Shown: positions 1 through 9,669, counted from the first letter of the stretch. The stretch is 64,000 nt of DNA from Mesorhizobium sp. B2-1-1 (GCF_006442975.2 NZ_CP083954.1:4099501-4163500), one strand, 5' to 3'. Notes: a model not told the origin generated them from the letters alone. A program made the numbers and translations.

Positions 1-1
1 C

Positions 2-922
2 GGCCTGTTCACGGTGATGGAGGCCTGGCTCAACTCCGGGGTCAGCAACAAGGACCGCGCCCGCGTGCTTGCCATCTACCGCATGGTCGACATCGGCTCG
101 GTCACCGGCGCGCAGTTCCTCATCCCGATCTTCGGAGCAGGCGGCTTCGCCATATTCGCCATCATGTCGATGATGATCACGCTGTCGCTGGTGCCGGTAT
201 CGCTGGGCGATCGCTCCAACCCGACGCCGCCGGAAGACGTCAAGCTCGACCTGGCGCGGGTCTGGCGCATCTCGCCGCTCGGCTGTTTCGGCTGCATCGC
301 CGTCGGCGTCACCAACAGCGCGTTCCGCACGCTGTCGCCGGTCTATGCCGAGCAGATCGGCATGTCTGTCGCCGATGTCGTCACCTTCGTCAGCGTCGGT
401 ATCTTCGGCGGCGCACTCATCCAATACCCGCTAGGCTATCTCTCCGATCGCTGGGACCGGCGCTCGGTGCTGCTGGCGACGACATGCTGCGCCATGCTGG
501 CAGCGCTGGCGCTTGCGTTCGTGGCGGGAGCCGACCCGTTTCTCAACTTCCTCATCATCTTCATCTTCGGCTGTTTCGCCATGCCGCTCTACTCGCTGTC
601 GGCGGCGCACTCCAACGACCGCGCCGGCGCGGGCGAGTTCGTTCTGATCAACGCCGCCTTGATGCTGTTTTATTCCTTCGGCGCCATTGGCGGCCCTTTC
701 GCCGCATCGACGGCGATGCAGTATTTTGGCCCAAGCGCGCTGTTCGTGTTCAGCGCGCTGGTCTATGCAATCTTCATCGCCGTCATCCTCTATCGGATGC
801 GGGCACGATCGGGCGTGCCGGCTGGCAAGCGCAGCCGCTTCACCGCGCTGTTGCGCACCTCGACGGTTTTCGCCCGGCTGGCGAGAAGAAACGGCGATCC
901 GGACGGGCCGGACGGGCCGTGA
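2..922 (+). CDS. MFS transporter, YcaD-like, 5' end missing
   Basis: The reading frame is already open at the window edge, so the N-terminus lies upstream; roughly the last 306 residues are visible. The first visible residues, GLFTVMEAWLN, resemble the EAWLN/ESWLN segment after an early helix in YcaD-type major facilitator transporters, and are followed by a charged helix-loop (RARVLAIYRM). Several hydrophobic helices follow, including one with a GALIQYPLGYLSDRWDRR loop, the typical MFS cytoplasmic loop motif. The C-terminus is basic and hydrophilic. It is an inner-membrane transporter whose substrate cannot be told from sequence; sugar export is only a family-level suggestion. It reads towards rnd, 75 bp away. 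Confidence 0.8.
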   Translation, partial: GLFTVMEAWLNSGVSNKDRARVLAIYRMVDIGSVTGAQFLIPIFGAGGFAIFAIMSMMITLSLVPVSLGDRSNPTPPEDVKLDLARVWRISPLGCFGCIAVGVTNSAFRTLSPVYAEQIGMSVADVVTFVSVGIFGGALIQYPLGYLSDRWDRRSVLLATTCCAMLAALALAFVAGADPFLNFLIIFIFGCFAMPLYSLSAAHSNDRAGAGEFVLINAALMLFYSFGAIGGPFAASTAMQYFGPSALFVFSALVYAIFIAVILYRMRARSGVPAGKRSRFTALLRTSTVFARLARRNGDPDGPDGP

Positions 923-997
923 TGCGAGCGCCAACGCTTGACGAAAGCCTTCCCGGCTGAAATCTAGGAAGACCCTACTCCTGCCAAAAGCGATTTG

Positions 998-2149
998 ATG
1001 CACGTCATCACCACCCAAAAAGAACTCGAGACCGTTCTCGCTGCTTTCGAAAAATCGGATTTCGTCACCGTCGACACCGAATTCATCCGGGAAACGACCT
1101 TCTGGCCGATCCTGTGCCTGATCCAGATGGCGGCGCCCGGAATAACGGCGCTGATCGATCCGCTGTCGCCAGACATCGACCTGAAGCCGTTTTTCAGGCT
1201 GATGGCCAATGAATCTGTCGTCAAAGTCTTCCATGCCGCGCGGCAGGACATCGAAATCATCGTCCATCTGGGCGATCTCGTTCCCCATCCGGTGTTCGAT
1301 ACCCAGGTTGCGGCGATGGTCTGCGGGTTCGGCGACAGCGTTTCCTACGATCAGCTCGTGCAGCGCGTCACCGGCGCGCGGCTCGACAAGTCCTCGCGCT
1401 TCACCGACTGGCGCCACCGGCCGCTGTCCGAAAAGCAGCTCGACTATGCGCTTGCCGACGTCACCCATCTTATCGAGGTCTACCAGCATCTCAGCGCCGA
1501 ACTGGAGCGGGAGAACCGCGCCCACTGGCTGAACGAGGAGATGGACGTCCTGACCTCGCGCGAAACCTACGATCCGCACCCCGAGGATGCCTGGAAGCGG
1601 CTGAAGATGCGGCTGCGCAAGCCGCAGGAGCTGGCGATCGTGCAGGCCGTGGCGGCATGGCGCGAGCGCGAGGCGCGCGAACGCGACGTACCCCGCGGCC
1701 GCGTGCTCAAGGACGACGCCATCTACGAGGTGGCGCAGCAGGCGCCGCGCGACGCGGCCGCGCTGGCCAAGCTGCGCACGATACCGAAGGGCTGGGAGCG
1801 CTCCTCGACCGCGGCGGCGCTGCTTGGCGCGGTCAACACCGCACTAGCTCTGCCCAAGGAGCAATTGCCGAAGCTGCCAAAGAGTTTTCAGCCGCCCGAG
1901 GGATCGAGCGCCGCCGCGGAGCTGTTGAAGGTGCTGCTCAGGATCGTGGCCGAAAAGCAAGGCGTCGCATCGAAGGTCCTGGCTTCCAGCGACGACATCG
2001 ACCGCATCGCTGCCGAAGGCGAAGCCGCCGACGTGCCGGCGCTGCAGGGCTGGCGCCGCGCCGTTTTCGGCGAGGCGGCGCTGAAGCTGGTGCGCGGCGA
2101 GATCGGCATCAAGTTCGACAAGCGCAAAATAGCGGTGTTCGATTTGTAG
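998..2149 (+). CDS. rnd: Ribonuclease D
   Basis: A 3'-5' exoribonuclease that trims the 3' ends of tRNA precursors and other stable RNAs. The DEDD exonuclease domain fills about residues 1-190: VDTEF holds the first Asp and Glu, FHAARQDIE and DTQVAA hold the next, and YALADVTHL gives the last motif with its tyrosine (DEDDy type). An HRDC domain follows at about 205-290 (LAIVQAVAAWREREAR, then VLKDDAIYEVAQQ). The 383-residue length is normal for the family. The ATG at 998 is preferred over a TTG one codon upstream. It converges on the MAPEG gene, with about 30 bp between the stops. Confidence 0.95.
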   Translation: MHVITTQKELETVLAAFEKSDFVTVDTEFIRETTFWPILCLIQMAAPGITALIDPLSPDIDLKPFFRLMANESVVKVFHAARQDIEIIVHLGDLVPHPVFDTQVAAMVCGFGDSVSYDQLVQRVTGARLDKSSRFTDWRHRPLSEKQLDYALADVTHLIEVYQHLSAELERENRAHWLNEEMDVLTSRETYDPHPEDAWKRLKMRLRKPQELAIVQAVAAWREREARERDVPRGRVLKDDAIYEVAQQAPRDAAALAKLRTIPKGWERSSTAAALLGAVNTALALPKEQLPKLPKSFQPPEGSSAAAELLKVLLRIVAEKQGVASKVLASSDDIDRIAAEGEAADVPALQGWRRAVFGEAALKLVRGEIGIKFDKRKIAVFDL

Positions 2150-2179
2150 GCGGAGCGCCCCAACGAAGGGGAGTACTGC

Positions 2180-2600
2180 TCAAACCACCCGGAGCAGGTG
2201 CAGCGCGAGCCAGATCCAGCCCAGCAACAGAATGACTGCCCCCAGGGAGAAAGACCGGCTGCGCAGGAGCAGATTGTTGCTGGTCAGGTGAACCCAGGCA
2301 TGAAAATAGCGGGTCGCGACAAAGATCCACATCAGGGCCAAGGTCAGATAGTTGACGCCGTTGGTCAGGTGCAACATCAGGCACAGCACATAGAAAAGCA
2401 CCGGCAGTTCGAACTGGTTGCTGAGGTTGCTGGCAACTGTCACGCAGGAGGCCGGCTCGGTCGAGCGCGCCTTGTACTGGCTGACTTTGGCTTCGCCCGA
2501 CTGGATGGCGACATACCTTGCGCCGGGCCATGGCGCCATAGACGATGTAGACCAGCAACACGTGCGCCAGAACAGGCCAGAAAATCGATGTCTGGTTCAT
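2180..2600 (-). pseudogene. MAPEG family membrane protein, frameshifted
   Basis: MAPEG proteins are small four-helix membrane proteins related to microsomal glutathione S-transferases. The natural start at 2600 gives MNQTSIFWPVLAHVLLVYIV, a good first helix, and that frame runs to MARRK. Then the frame is lost: the rest of the family-like protein (YVAIQSGEAKVSQYK, a helix at FELPVLFYVLCLMLHL, then FHAWVHLTSNN and a last helix ending LLRVV) lies one frame over. Removing one G at about 2517-2521 would restore one protein of about 139 residues. The downstream frame has its own ATG at 2539, so a product lacking helix 1 could be made, but this is unlikely to be functional. It may be a real lesion or a sequencing error. 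It lies 29 bp downstream of the preceding membrane gene. Confidence 0.75.
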
Positions 2601-2629
2601 GAACCCTCCCCGCCCGGTGCCGGGTCAGA

Positions 2630-3259
2630 TCAATTCTGTTTCTGACCCGCCAGCCAGAAGACGGCGATGACGATCACCGGAATTGCGAGCAGCGCGAATT
2701 TGGTGACGATCAGCGCCGAGGCGAGACCCAGGGAATCGGGATTGGCCGACAGGAAATCCGACAGAAGGCGGGCCACGGCGATGTTCTGGGCGTAGTTGGC
2801 GATCGTGTAGGGCAGCACCAGGATCAGTGCGAAGATCGATTGCATCTGGCCCGGAAGCACGCGGAAATTCCTCAACCGCCTTCCCGTTGCCAGGATCAGG
2901 CTGACCAGCGTCACCGACAACAGCGCGGGGAACAGAAGATCGAAGGTCAGATAGTGCCAGACCAGGATGATCTCGCCGCCGCGCCGGCCGAGCGCCGTCA
3001 GCCAAGCCATGCCTTCATCCGGCGTGAAGCCAAAAACGCGCATGTCGAGCGACGGCAAACCGCCACTCAACTGGCGGAAATAGAAGAACTCCATGAGCGT
3101 CATGGCGATGAAAACCGCCACCGATGCGGTGCAAAGGGCGGCAGCGTGGCGCGATAGCCGCAAGATGGTCGCGGCCAGATTGCGCCAGAACGTGTACTGG
3201 TCGGGCCGATCAGGCTCCGCCGGGATAGTTGGGGCTTTCGCGGGTGATCGTGACGTCAT
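2630..3259 (-). CDS. Integral membrane protein of unknown function
   Basis: About 209 residues. I do not recognise the family. After a hydrophilic N-terminus of about 40 residues rich in Pro and Ala there are at least four hydrophobic segments: AALCTASVAVFIAMTLMEFF, the long stretch around WHYLTFDLLFPALLSVTLV, QSIFALILVLPYTIANYA and LIVTKFALLAIPVIVIAVF. The protein ends in a short polar tail. The chosen ATG at 3259 overlaps the end of guaB by 50 bp; the frame stays open further into guaB, so the start is uncertain. It sits in a same-strand run guaB, this gene, MAPEG, and may be cotranscribed with guaB. Confidence 0.65.
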   Translation of the reverse strand: MTSRSPAKAPTIPAEPDRPDQYTFWRNLAATILRLSRHAAALCTASVAVFIAMTLMEFFYFRQLSGGLPSLDMRVFGFTPDEGMAWLTALGRRGGEIILVWHYLTFDLLFPALLSVTLVSLILATGRRLRNFRVLPGQMQSIFALILVLPYTIANYAQNIAVARLLSDFLSANPDSLGLASALIVTKFALLAIPVIVIAVFWLAGQKQN

Positions 3260-4712
3260 GGGCGTGGCTTTCACGAAGTCCGGCGTTGGATATGCGCACA
3301 AAGGTGGCGCGTTCGCGGAAATCGGCAAGGTCGCGGCCACCAACATAACCCATAGCGGCTTTCAGGCCGCCTGCAAGCTGGTGCAGCACGCCAGACACAG
3401 GTCCTTTGTAGGGGACCTGCCCCTCGATGCCTTCCGGCACCAGTTTCAGCGTGTCGCGAACCTCCGCCTGGAAGTATCGGTCGGCCGAGCCGCGCGCCAT
3501 GGCGCCGACCGAACCCATGCCGCGATAGGCCTTGAAGGAGCGGCCCTGGTGCAGATAGACCTCGCCTGGGCTTTCGTCGGTGCCGGCAAGCAGCGAGCCG
3601 ATCATGGCGGCACTGGCGCCGGCGGCAAGCGCCTTGGCCAGATCGCCGGAATATTTGATGCCGCCATCGGCGATCACCGAGGCGCCCGATTTGTGCGCAG
3701 TTTCCACCGCCGACATGATGGCCGACAGCTGCGGCACGCCGACGCCGGCGACGATGCGGGTGGTGCAGATGGAGCCGGGGCCGATGCCGACCTTGACGGC
3801 ATCGGCGCCGGCATCGATCAGCGCCTGGGTGCCCTCGGCGGTGGCGACGTTGCCGGCCAGGATGCGCACCGAGTTGGACAGTTTTTTCGCCCGCGTGACG
3901 GCATCAAGAACGCGCTGCGAATGGCCATGCGCGGTGTCGATGACCAGAAGGTCGACGCCTGCCTCGATCAGCCGCTCAGCGCGCTCGAAACCGTCGTCGC
4001 CGACGCTGGTGGCGGCTGCTGCGCGCAGACGCCCCTGCGCGTCCTTGGTGGCGTGCGGGTTGAGCTGCGATTTCTCGATGTCCTTGACGGTGATCAGCCC
4101 CACGCAATTGCCCTGCTTGTCGACGACGACGAGCTTTTCGATGCGGTGCTGATGCAGAAGCCGCTTGGCCTCGTCCTGGTCGACATTCTCCTTGACGGTG
4201 ATCAGGTTCTCACGGGTCATCAATTCATAGACTTTCTGCGCCGGATCGGAGGCGAAGCGCACGTCGCGATTGGTCAGGATGCCGACCAGCCGGCCGCTCT
4301 TGTGGCCGCCGGAGCCGCCATTCTCGACCACCGGAATACCCGAGATCGAGTAGGTGCGCATCAGCGACAACGCGTCGGCCAGCGTCGCGTCGGGACCGAT
4401 GGTGACCGGGTTGACCACCATGCCGGATTCGAATTTCTTCACCTGCCGCACCTGCTCGGCCTGCTCGGCCGGCGAGAAATTGCGGTGGATGACGCCGATG
4501 CCGCCGGCCTGCGCCATGGCGATGGCAAGCCTTGCCTCCGTGACGGTATCCATGGCCGCCGACAGGATCGGCACGTTGAGGTCGATGTCGCCGGCAATCC
4601 GGGTGCGGATGTCGGTCTGGCCGGGCATGACTTCGGAATGGCCGGGCTGCAAAAGCACGTCGTCAAAGGTCAGCGCCAGCGCGCCGGTGGACGTTTCGAT
4701 GATTTTTGCCAT
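3210..4712 (-). CDS. guaB: Inosine-5'-monophosphate dehydrogenase
   Basis: Oxidises IMP to XMP with NAD+, the first committed step of GMP synthesis, in the cytoplasm. The TIM barrel begins at about residue 10 (FDDVLLQP) and is interrupted at about 95-215 by two CBS domains ([16 protein letters not shown]; then a second ending [12 protein letters not shown]). The catalytic loop GPGSICTTR places the nucleophilic Cys at 316, and DGGIKYSGD and [12 protein letters not shown] supply IMP-binding segments. The 500-residue length is standard for a bacterial enzyme with both CBS domains. The gene is followed on the same strand by the overlapping membrane protein gene at 2630-3259. Confidence 0.98.
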   Translation of the reverse strand: MAKIIETSTGALALTFDDVLLQPGHSEVMPGQTDIRTRIAGDIDLNVPILSAAMDTVTEARLAIAMAQAGGIGVIHRNFSPAEQAEQVRQVKKFESGMVVNPVTIGPDATLADALSLMRTYSISGIPVVENGGSGGHKSGRLVGILTNRDVRFASDPAQKVYELMTRENLITVKENVDQDEAKRLLHQHRIEKLVVVDKQGNCVGLITVKDIEKSQLNPHATKDAQGRLRAAAATSVGDDGFERAERLIEAGVDLLVIDTAHGHSQRVLDAVTRAKKLSNSVRILAGNVATAEGTQALIDAGADAVKVGIGPGSICTTRIVAGVGVPQLSAIMSAVETAHKSGASVIADGGIKYSGDLAKALAAGASAAMIGSLLAGTDESPGEVYLHQGRSFKAYRGMGSVGAMARGSADRYFQAEVRDTLKLVPEGIEGQVPYKGPVSGVLHQLAGGLKAAMGYVGGRDLADFRERATFVRISNAGLRESHAHDVTITRESPNYPGGA

Positions 4713-4849
4713 GGCCAGCCCTTTGAATGCGGGAAAAGCGCTGGACCGGGATGGACAGCGCGACTCTCTTCTTCCCTTTCAGGATTGGCGGTGGCTGGTA
4801 CCACGTCCCGGCACGGAAGAAAAGCCGATCGTTGCGGACGCTTCAGCTT

Positions 4850-5299
4850 CTATTGCGAACCAAGGAAAGCATCCAGCAAAGCGTGACGCGGCGATGCAAA
4901 GGGGTTGACGACGGTTACACCGCCCCAGGTGAAGCCGTCCTGCAGGTCTTCCGACAGAAGCAGCCGGCAACCCGTTTGGGATGCAGCCGAAAGAATGACG
5001 GCATCCCAGATGCCGAAGCGATGGTCCGCCGCAAGATCGACAGCCATCGTCATCACCTCCGGCGTCGTCCCAGCAACCGGGAACGCGTCGCGCCAGCTAA
5101 GCAGCGCATCCCGAGCCTCCTGGCGCGACCTTCCGGCTTTGCGGACGAGGACATTGAACAGTTCACCCAGCACCTGAACCGGAACAATGGCAGCGTCTTG
5201 TGGAACCTTGCGCAGCAGTTCGAGAACGTGGTCGCGTTTGGCTACGTTGTTAACGCCCTCTGCGTAGGCAAGAATGTTGGTGTCGAGCGCGACCCTCAC
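4850..5299 (-). CDS. vapC: PIN-domain toxin of a VapBC pair
   Basis: Predicted ribonuclease toxin of a type II toxin-antitoxin system. The PIN fold starts immediately: RVALDTNILAYAEG with the first acidic residue at D6. A conserved acidic stretch follows at LGELFNVLVRK, and GIWDAVILSAA is the typical central motif, before LLSEDLQDGF near the end. Length 149 is within range. The GTG start at 5299 overlaps the antitoxin stop codon (GTGA), so translation is probably coupled. It lies 137 bp upstream of the guaB start, on the same strand. Confidence 0.9.
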   Translation of the reverse strand: MRVALDTNILAYAEGVNNVAKRDHVLELLRKVPQDAAIVPVQVLGELFNVLVRKAGRSRQEARDALLSWRDAFPVAGTTPEVMTMAVDLAADHRFGIWDAVILSAASQTGCRLLLSEDLQDGFTWGGVTVVNPFASPRHALLDAFLGSQ

Positions 5300-5547
5300 A
5301 GGTCATCCTCGTAGAGCTCATCGCGGGTCCAGCGTCCTGCATCGGCAACCGGCTGCCGTTCGAGTCGCGACAGCAATGCCGCGCGCGAGCGGGAGGCCAC
5401 ACCCTCGTGCCTCTCCGCAGGCACGATCCGTGCCACCGGCCGACCATGGCTTGTCACGACGTAGCTCTGGCCCTCGCGTACCTCACGCAGGATGCGAGAA
5501 AATCTGCGATTGGCATCGGCTGCCGAAACGGCCTCTTCCATGATCAT
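5296..5547 (-). CDS. vapB: VapB/Phd-type antitoxin
   Basis: An 83-residue antitoxin of the Phd/YefM class. The N-terminal DNA-binding part reads EEAVSAADANRRFSRILREV, then GQSYVVTSHGRPVARIVP, a hallmark of the fold. The charged C-terminus (GRWTRDELYEDDL) would bind the toxin. Translation may begin at 5547 or two codons later at 5541. An inverted repeat lies 8 bp upstream of the start (5555-5573), consistent with autoregulation by the antitoxin-toxin complex. Confidence 0.88.
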   Translation of the reverse strand: MIMEEAVSAADANRRFSRILREVREGQSYVVTSHGRPVARIVPAERHEGVASRSRAALLSRLERQPVADAGRWTRDELYEDDL

Positions 5548-5554
5548 AACGTCC

Positions 5555-5573
5555 TGTAGTTATTTTCACTACA
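5555..5573. promoter_or_regulatory. Inverted repeat upstream of vapBC, candidate operator
   Basis: Perfect 6-bp arms TGTAGT (5555-5560) and ACTACA (5568-5573) flank an AT-rich 7-bp spacer, just ahead of the vapB start. Position and symmetry fit an antitoxin operator. Function is inferred. Confidence 0.55.
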
Positions 5574-5750
5574 ATAGGGATAGTGTCCGCTTTTTGCAAG
5601 CAATCGCGTATCGCAGCCGCCACCGGAGGTTGCGGTCGCATAAAAGTGACAGCAATTTAACACGACATTGGTGTCCAGCCGTGATAACCGCCCTGCCTGC
5701 CGGCAAACTCCCGGTCGGCAACATCTGGAATCAAGCCCGGACGCGTTCCT

Positions 5751-7172
5751 TTGAACCGAACCATTCCGCTCATATTGGCGGTCGCTCTTTTCATGGAAAA
5801 CATGGATTCGACCGTCATCGCCACATCGCTGCCGGCGATCGCCCTCGACATCCACACCAGCCCGATCGCGCTCAAGCTGGCGTTGACCTCCTATCTTGTG
5901 TCGCTGGCGATCTTCATTCCCATCAGCGGCTGGATGGCGGATCGCTTCGGCGCCAAGAACGTTTTCCGCGCCGCGATCGCGGTGTTCATCGTCGGTTCGG
6001 TCGCCTGCGCCGTTTCGGGCTCGCTGCCGGCCTTCGTGGTGTCGCGCTTCCTGCAAGGCATAGGCGGCGCCATGATGACGCCGGTCGGGCGCCTGGTGCT
6101 GGTGCGCGCCACGCCCAAGAGCGAACTTGTCGCGGCGATGTCCTGGCTGACCGTGCCGGCATTGGTGGGCCCGCTGGTCGGACCGCCGATCGGCGGCTTC
6201 ATCACCACCTACTTCACCTGGCACTGGATCTTCCTGATCAATGTGCCGATCGGCCTGATCGGCATCTGGCTGGCCACCCGCTTCCTGCCGGAAACCGAAT
6301 CGATGGAGACGCCGCCGCTCGATTTCGTCGGCTTCGTGCTGAGCGGGCTGGCGGCGTCCGGCGTCGTGTTCGGCCTGTCAGTGATCAGCTTGCCCTATCT
6401 GCCGCCGGCGACCGGCTTCATCACCGTGGGCGTCGGGCTGGTGTCGGGCGCTCTCTACCTCATGCATGCGCGCCGTGCCAGGAACCCCCTGCTGGCGCTC
6501 GACTTGTTCCGCAACCAGGTATTCCGCTCCTCCGTGCTTGGCGGCGGACTTTTCCGCATCGGCATCGGCGCCGTGCCGTTCCTGCTGCCGCTGATGTTCC
6601 AGATCGGTTTCGGGCTGACGCCGTTCCAGTCCGGCATGATTACCTTCGTCTCCGCGATCGGCGCCATCGGCATGAAATTCGTCACAGCGCTGATCTTCCG
6701 CGTCGTCGGCTTTCGTCGCGTGCTGATCGTCGGCTCGCTGGTGGCCGCCGCGTCGATCGCCGTCAACGGCCTGTTCACGCCCGATACGCCCTATCTCTTG
6801 ATGCTGGCCATGCTGTTGGTGGGCGGCTTCATCCGCTCGATGTTCTTTACCGGCATCAACGCCCTCGCCTACGCCGAGGTTTCAGCCGAGGACACAAGCA
6901 AGGCAACACCGATCGCCGCCGTGTTCCAGCAACTGTCGATCGCGCTGGGCGTGGCGGTTGCCGGCGGCATCCTGGAAGTATCGACGGGTATCCACGGCGG
7001 CCCGTTGACATTGCCGGACTTCCATACCGCCTTCTTCATCGTCGCGGCAATTTCCGCCGCCGCATCGCTGTCGTTCATGCGGCTGGCGCCCGATGCCGGC
7101 AACGCCGTATCGGGCCACGGCCGCCTGACCATGCCCAAGCCGCTGGAACCGGTGAGGTCGCCGGGGGAGTGA
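5751..7172 (+). CDS. MFS multidrug exporter, DHA2 (14-helix) family
   Basis: Proton-driven efflux transporter of the inner membrane. Helix 1 contains LFMENMDSTVIATSLPAIA, the diagnostic motif D1 of drug:H+ antiporters, with conserved Asp in MDST. The loop after helix 2 is GWMADRFGAKNVF (motif A), and the helix 5 antiporter motif reads VGPLVGPPIGG. The 473-residue length fits the DHA2 group with about 14 helices. The start is a TTG at 5751, the only position that keeps all of helix 1. No membrane-fusion partner lies next to it. It is divergent from vapBC. The drug or metabolite exported is unknown. Confidence 0.88.
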   Translation: MNRTIPLILAVALFMENMDSTVIATSLPAIALDIHTSPIALKLALTSYLVSLAIFIPISGWMADRFGAKNVFRAAIAVFIVGSVACAVSGSLPAFVVSRFLQGIGGAMMTPVGRLVLVRATPKSELVAAMSWLTVPALVGPLVGPPIGGFITTYFTWHWIFLINVPIGLIGIWLATRFLPETESMETPPLDFVGFVLSGLAASGVVFGLSVISLPYLPPATGFITVGVGLVSGALYLMHARRARNPLLALDLFRNQVFRSSVLGGGLFRIGIGAVPFLLPLMFQIGFGLTPFQSGMITFVSAIGAIGMKFVTALIFRVVGFRRVLIVGSLVAAASIAVNGLFTPDTPYLLMLAMLLVGGFIRSMFFTGINALAYAEVSAEDTSKATPIAAVFQQLSIALGVAVAGGILEVSTGIHGGPLTLPDFHTAFFIVAAISAAASLSFMRLAPDAGNAVSGHGRLTMPKPLEPVRSPGE

Positions 7173-7178
7173 GACGGT

Positions 7179-7976
7179 TCAGCCGTCGCCGTCCGCCGGC
7201 CCTTCGCCATGGCTCCGTGCGCTCAAGTTCTTCGAGACATCCACTGGACGTTCCGATCCGCCTGATGGCGGACCGGATTCTCGCCCTTTGAAATCCTTCG
7301 CCAGTAGATACAGCTCCACCGACTCATCGCGCGACGCAGGCGGCTTGACGTGGTGGACGGACCGGAAATTCTTCTTCAGCATCGAGAGCAGCTCGTTTTC
7401 GGCGCCGCCCTGGAACGTCTTGGCCAGGAAGTGGCCGCCCGGCTTCAGCACCGACAGCGCGAAATCGGCGGCCACCTCGCACAGATGCATGGTGCGGATG
7501 TGGTCGGTCCGCTTGTGGCCGGTGGTGGGCGCCGCCATGTCGGACAGCACGACATCGGGATCGCCGCCAAGCGCCTCGGCCAGCTTCCGCGGCGCCTCGG
7601 GATCGAGGAAATCCATCAACAGCACCGGCGCGCCGGGCACCGCATCCATCTCGAGATAGTCGATGCCTACGACATGCGGATTTTCCGCGGTCGATTTGGT
7701 CCGCGCGGCCGCGACCTGGCACCAGCCGCCGGGGGCCGCACCGAGGTCGATCACCTTCATGCCGGGTTTCAGCAGATGGTGCTTGTCGTCGATCTCGATC
7801 AGCTTGTAGGCTGCGCGCGAGCGGTAGCCGTCAGCCTTGGAGCGCTGGACGTAGGGATCGTTGATGTGGCGCTGCAGCCAGCGGCGCGACGATTCCTTCA
7901 GCCCGCTTTTCTTCTTGATCCGCGTCTTCAGCACGCGAATGCCGGCTGAGCCCGGCTTTTCCGGTTTCTTGGTCAT
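7179..7976 (-). CDS. rlmE: 23S rRNA (uridine-2'-O-)-methyltransferase RlmE (FtsJ/RrmJ)
   Basis: Methylates the 2'-O of U2552 of 23S rRNA during late 50S assembly, using S-adenosylmethionine. The sequence has the family entry motif [11 protein letters not shown], the SAM-binding [15 protein letters not shown] (about residues 60-74), [12 protein letters not shown], and the catalytic lysine in [20 protein letters not shown] supplies the last residue of the K-D-K-E tetrad. The first 25 residues are a basic extension and the last 35 are disordered-looking, giving 265 residues, longer than E. coli RlmE. The ATG at 7976 has a weak purine tract upstream. It stands downstream of ppx/gppA on the same strand, separated by a palindromic repeat. 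Confidence 0.96.
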   Translation of the reverse strand: MTKKPEKPGSAGIRVLKTRIKKKSGLKESSRRWLQRHINDPYVQRSKADGYRSRAAYKLIEIDDKHHLLKPGMKVIDLGAAPGGWCQVAAARTKSTAENPHVVGIDYLEMDAVPGAPVLLMDFLDPEAPRKLAEALGGDPDVVLSDMAAPTTGHKRTDHIRTMHLCEVAADFALSVLKPGGHFLAKTFQGGAENELLSMLKKNFRSVHHVKPPASRDESVELYLLAKDFKGRESGPPSGGSERPVDVSKNLSARSHGEGPADGDG

Positions 7977-8055
7977 TGGTTGACTTCTTGTCCAAGTTTT
8001 CTCGCTTGCCGGGTTGTGGCCGTTTTTCGGCGGCAGCGCGTTTGGCAAACGGCTT

Positions 8056-8197
8056 CCCCCACTCCGTCGCTGCTTCGCAGCGCCACCTCTCCCCCCTCCG
8101 GAGGGAGAGGAAGGGCGCCAAGATTGGCTAGCTCGCGCCATTCCTCTCCCCCGTCGATCGGGGGAGAGGTGTCGAGCGAGGCTCGACGGAGTGGGGG
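8056..8197. repeat. Palindromic intergenic repeat element
   Basis: A 142-bp element in the rlmE-ppx intergenic region. The outer inverted arms are CCCCCACTCCGTCG (from 8056) and CGACGGAGTGGGGG (to 8197), a perfect 14-bp match. Inside are smaller palindromes: GCTGCTTCGCAGC near 8069, a C/G-rich pair CTCCGGAG near 8096, and GAGCGAGGCTC near 8174. Such structured elements are common between rhizobial genes. A similar though not identical element sits at 17398-17489. It can fold as RNA from either strand and might affect transcript ends. Confidence 0.75.
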
Positions 8198-8319
8198 TCG
8201 ACTGTTCACCGGAGCAACGCTTCCGCCTGGTTGCCCGAGCGTGACTTCTGGACAAACGGAACCGTTTGTTCGCGAAAACCGGTCGCCACTTTTCGCTGAC
8301 GCGGTCCTGCGGTTCGGGA

Positions 8320-9669
8320 TCATGTTCTGCCGCGCCCATCGTTGCGCCAGACGCCGTCATCGGCCATCAGCTCGCTCAATATGCCCTCGCGCAGGCCGCG
8401 GTCGGCAACGCGCAGCCGCTCCGACGGCCACACGGCGCGGATCGCTTCCAGGATGGCGCAGCCGGCCAGCACCAGGTCGGCGCGGTCCGCGCCGATGCAG
8501 GGATTGGCGACACGCTGCTGGAAATCCCAGCCGACAAGTTTTTCCACCATGCGGTCGACGCTGTCCCTGTCCATCCACAGGCCGTCGACGCGGCGGCGGT
8601 CGTAGCGCTCGAGATCGAGATGGACGCCGGCAAGCGTCGTCACCGTTCCGGAAGTGCCCAGCAGATGAAATTTCGGGCTGGCCTTGAGGTGGCTAAGCCG
8701 ATCGCGGCCATCGAAGGCGGCGAGCCGGGCGGCGACGTCGTCGACCATGGCGCCAAAAATCTCGCGCGTCACCGTGCGGCCGCCGAAACGCTCGGCCAGC
8801 GAGACGACGCCGACCGGCAACGACGTCCATGACACGATATGGTTGGCGAGCCGCGGCGAGCGGCGGCCGGTGAGATCGATCAGCGCGATCTCGGAGGAGC
8901 CGCCGCCGATGTCGAACAGCACGACGCCCTGCGTGTCGCGCTCGACCAGCGAACCGCAGCCGGACACCGCGAGCCGGGCTTCGGTCTGTCGGTCGATGAT
9001 TTCGAGCTTGAGGCCAGCCTCGCGCTCGACGCGCTCAAGGAATTCGACCCCGTTCGCCGCCGAGCGGCAGGCCTCGGTGGCGATCAGCCGCGCCTTTCTG
9101 ATCTTGCGGTTGCGCAGTTTCTCGCCGCAGACCTTCAGGGCCTCGACCGCGCGGTCCATCGCCGGTTGGCCGAGGCGGCCGCTGGCCGTGAGCCCCTCGC
9201 CCAGTCGCACGATGCGCGAAAAGGCGTCGATGACGCGAAACTGGCCATGACGCGCCGGCACGGCGACCAGCAGCCGGCAATTGTTGGTGCCGAGATCGAG
9301 CGCGGCGAAGACCGGCAATTCCGGCATCGGCGGCCGACGAGCCCCCGATTCGGGCCGAGCCACCGCGATGGGCGGTGTGGCTATGCCTGCAAGCGCCGCG
9401 CCAGCCGCAGCGGCGCGTGCCGTCGGCGCCCCGTTCGCCGCGGGACGGATATCGTCGCGCGCAAAAACCTTGCGCCCGCGCCGGCGTTTGCGCCTTTTCT
9501 TGGCCTTGCCCTTTTGATGGTGGTTCGCGTCGCTCGCCTGCCCGTCGGCGGAGCGTGGCTCCGTCGGGCGGCGTTGCTGCCATTTGGCGGTCCCCGGGCC
9601 TGCCGGCCCCGGGGAAGCGCTGGACGCGCCCACCTCCGGCGCGCCGGCGCCGGTGTCGCGGTCTTCCAC
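8320..9669 (-). CDS. Ppx/GppA family exopolyphosphatase/pppGpp phosphatase
   Basis: Hydrolyses terminal phosphates of polyphosphate and/or the 5' phosphate of pppGpp. The actin-like fold begins at about residue 122 with [16 protein letters not shown] (phosphate 1 loop); [14 protein letters not shown] is the second phosphate loop, and [14 protein letters not shown] a third. Only the Ppx/GppA domain is present; the C-terminal HD domain of E. coli Ppx is absent. Residues 1-120 are an unusual low-complexity extension rich in Ala, Pro and Gly with a strongly basic block [14 protein letters not shown] chose GTG at 9669 because a good GGAAGGA ribosome site precedes it; a TTG at 9732 has none. Which substrate it prefers cannot be read from the sequence. 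Confidence 0.92.
   Translation of the reverse strand: MEDRDTGAGAPEVGASSASPGPAGPGTAKWQQRRPTEPRSADGQASDANHHQKGKAKKRRKRRRGRKVFARDDIRPAANGAPTARAAAAGAALAGIATPPIAVARPESGARRPPMPELPVFAALDLGTNNCRLLVAVPARHGQFRVIDAFSRIVRLGEGLTASGRLGQPAMDRAVEALKVCGEKLRNRKIRKARLIATEACRSAANGVEFLERVEREAGLKLEIIDRQTEARLAVSGCGSLVERDTQGVVLFDIGGGSSEIALIDLTGRRSPRLANHIVSWTSLPVGVVSLAERFGGRTVTREIFGAMVDDVAARLAAFDGRDRLSHLKASPKFHLLGTSGTVTTLAGVHLDLERYDRRRVDGLWMDRDSVDRMVEKLVGWDFQQRVANPCIGADRADLVLAGCAILEAIRAVWPSERLRVADRGLREGILSELMADDGVWRNDGRGRT

Noticed and set aside
3093..4886. 597-codon plus-strand frame opposite guaB
   Set aside because: Antisense shadow of guaB.
8056..8197. CRISPR-like repeat
   Set aside because: One inverted-repeat element with no regular spacers; no array exists anywhere in the window.
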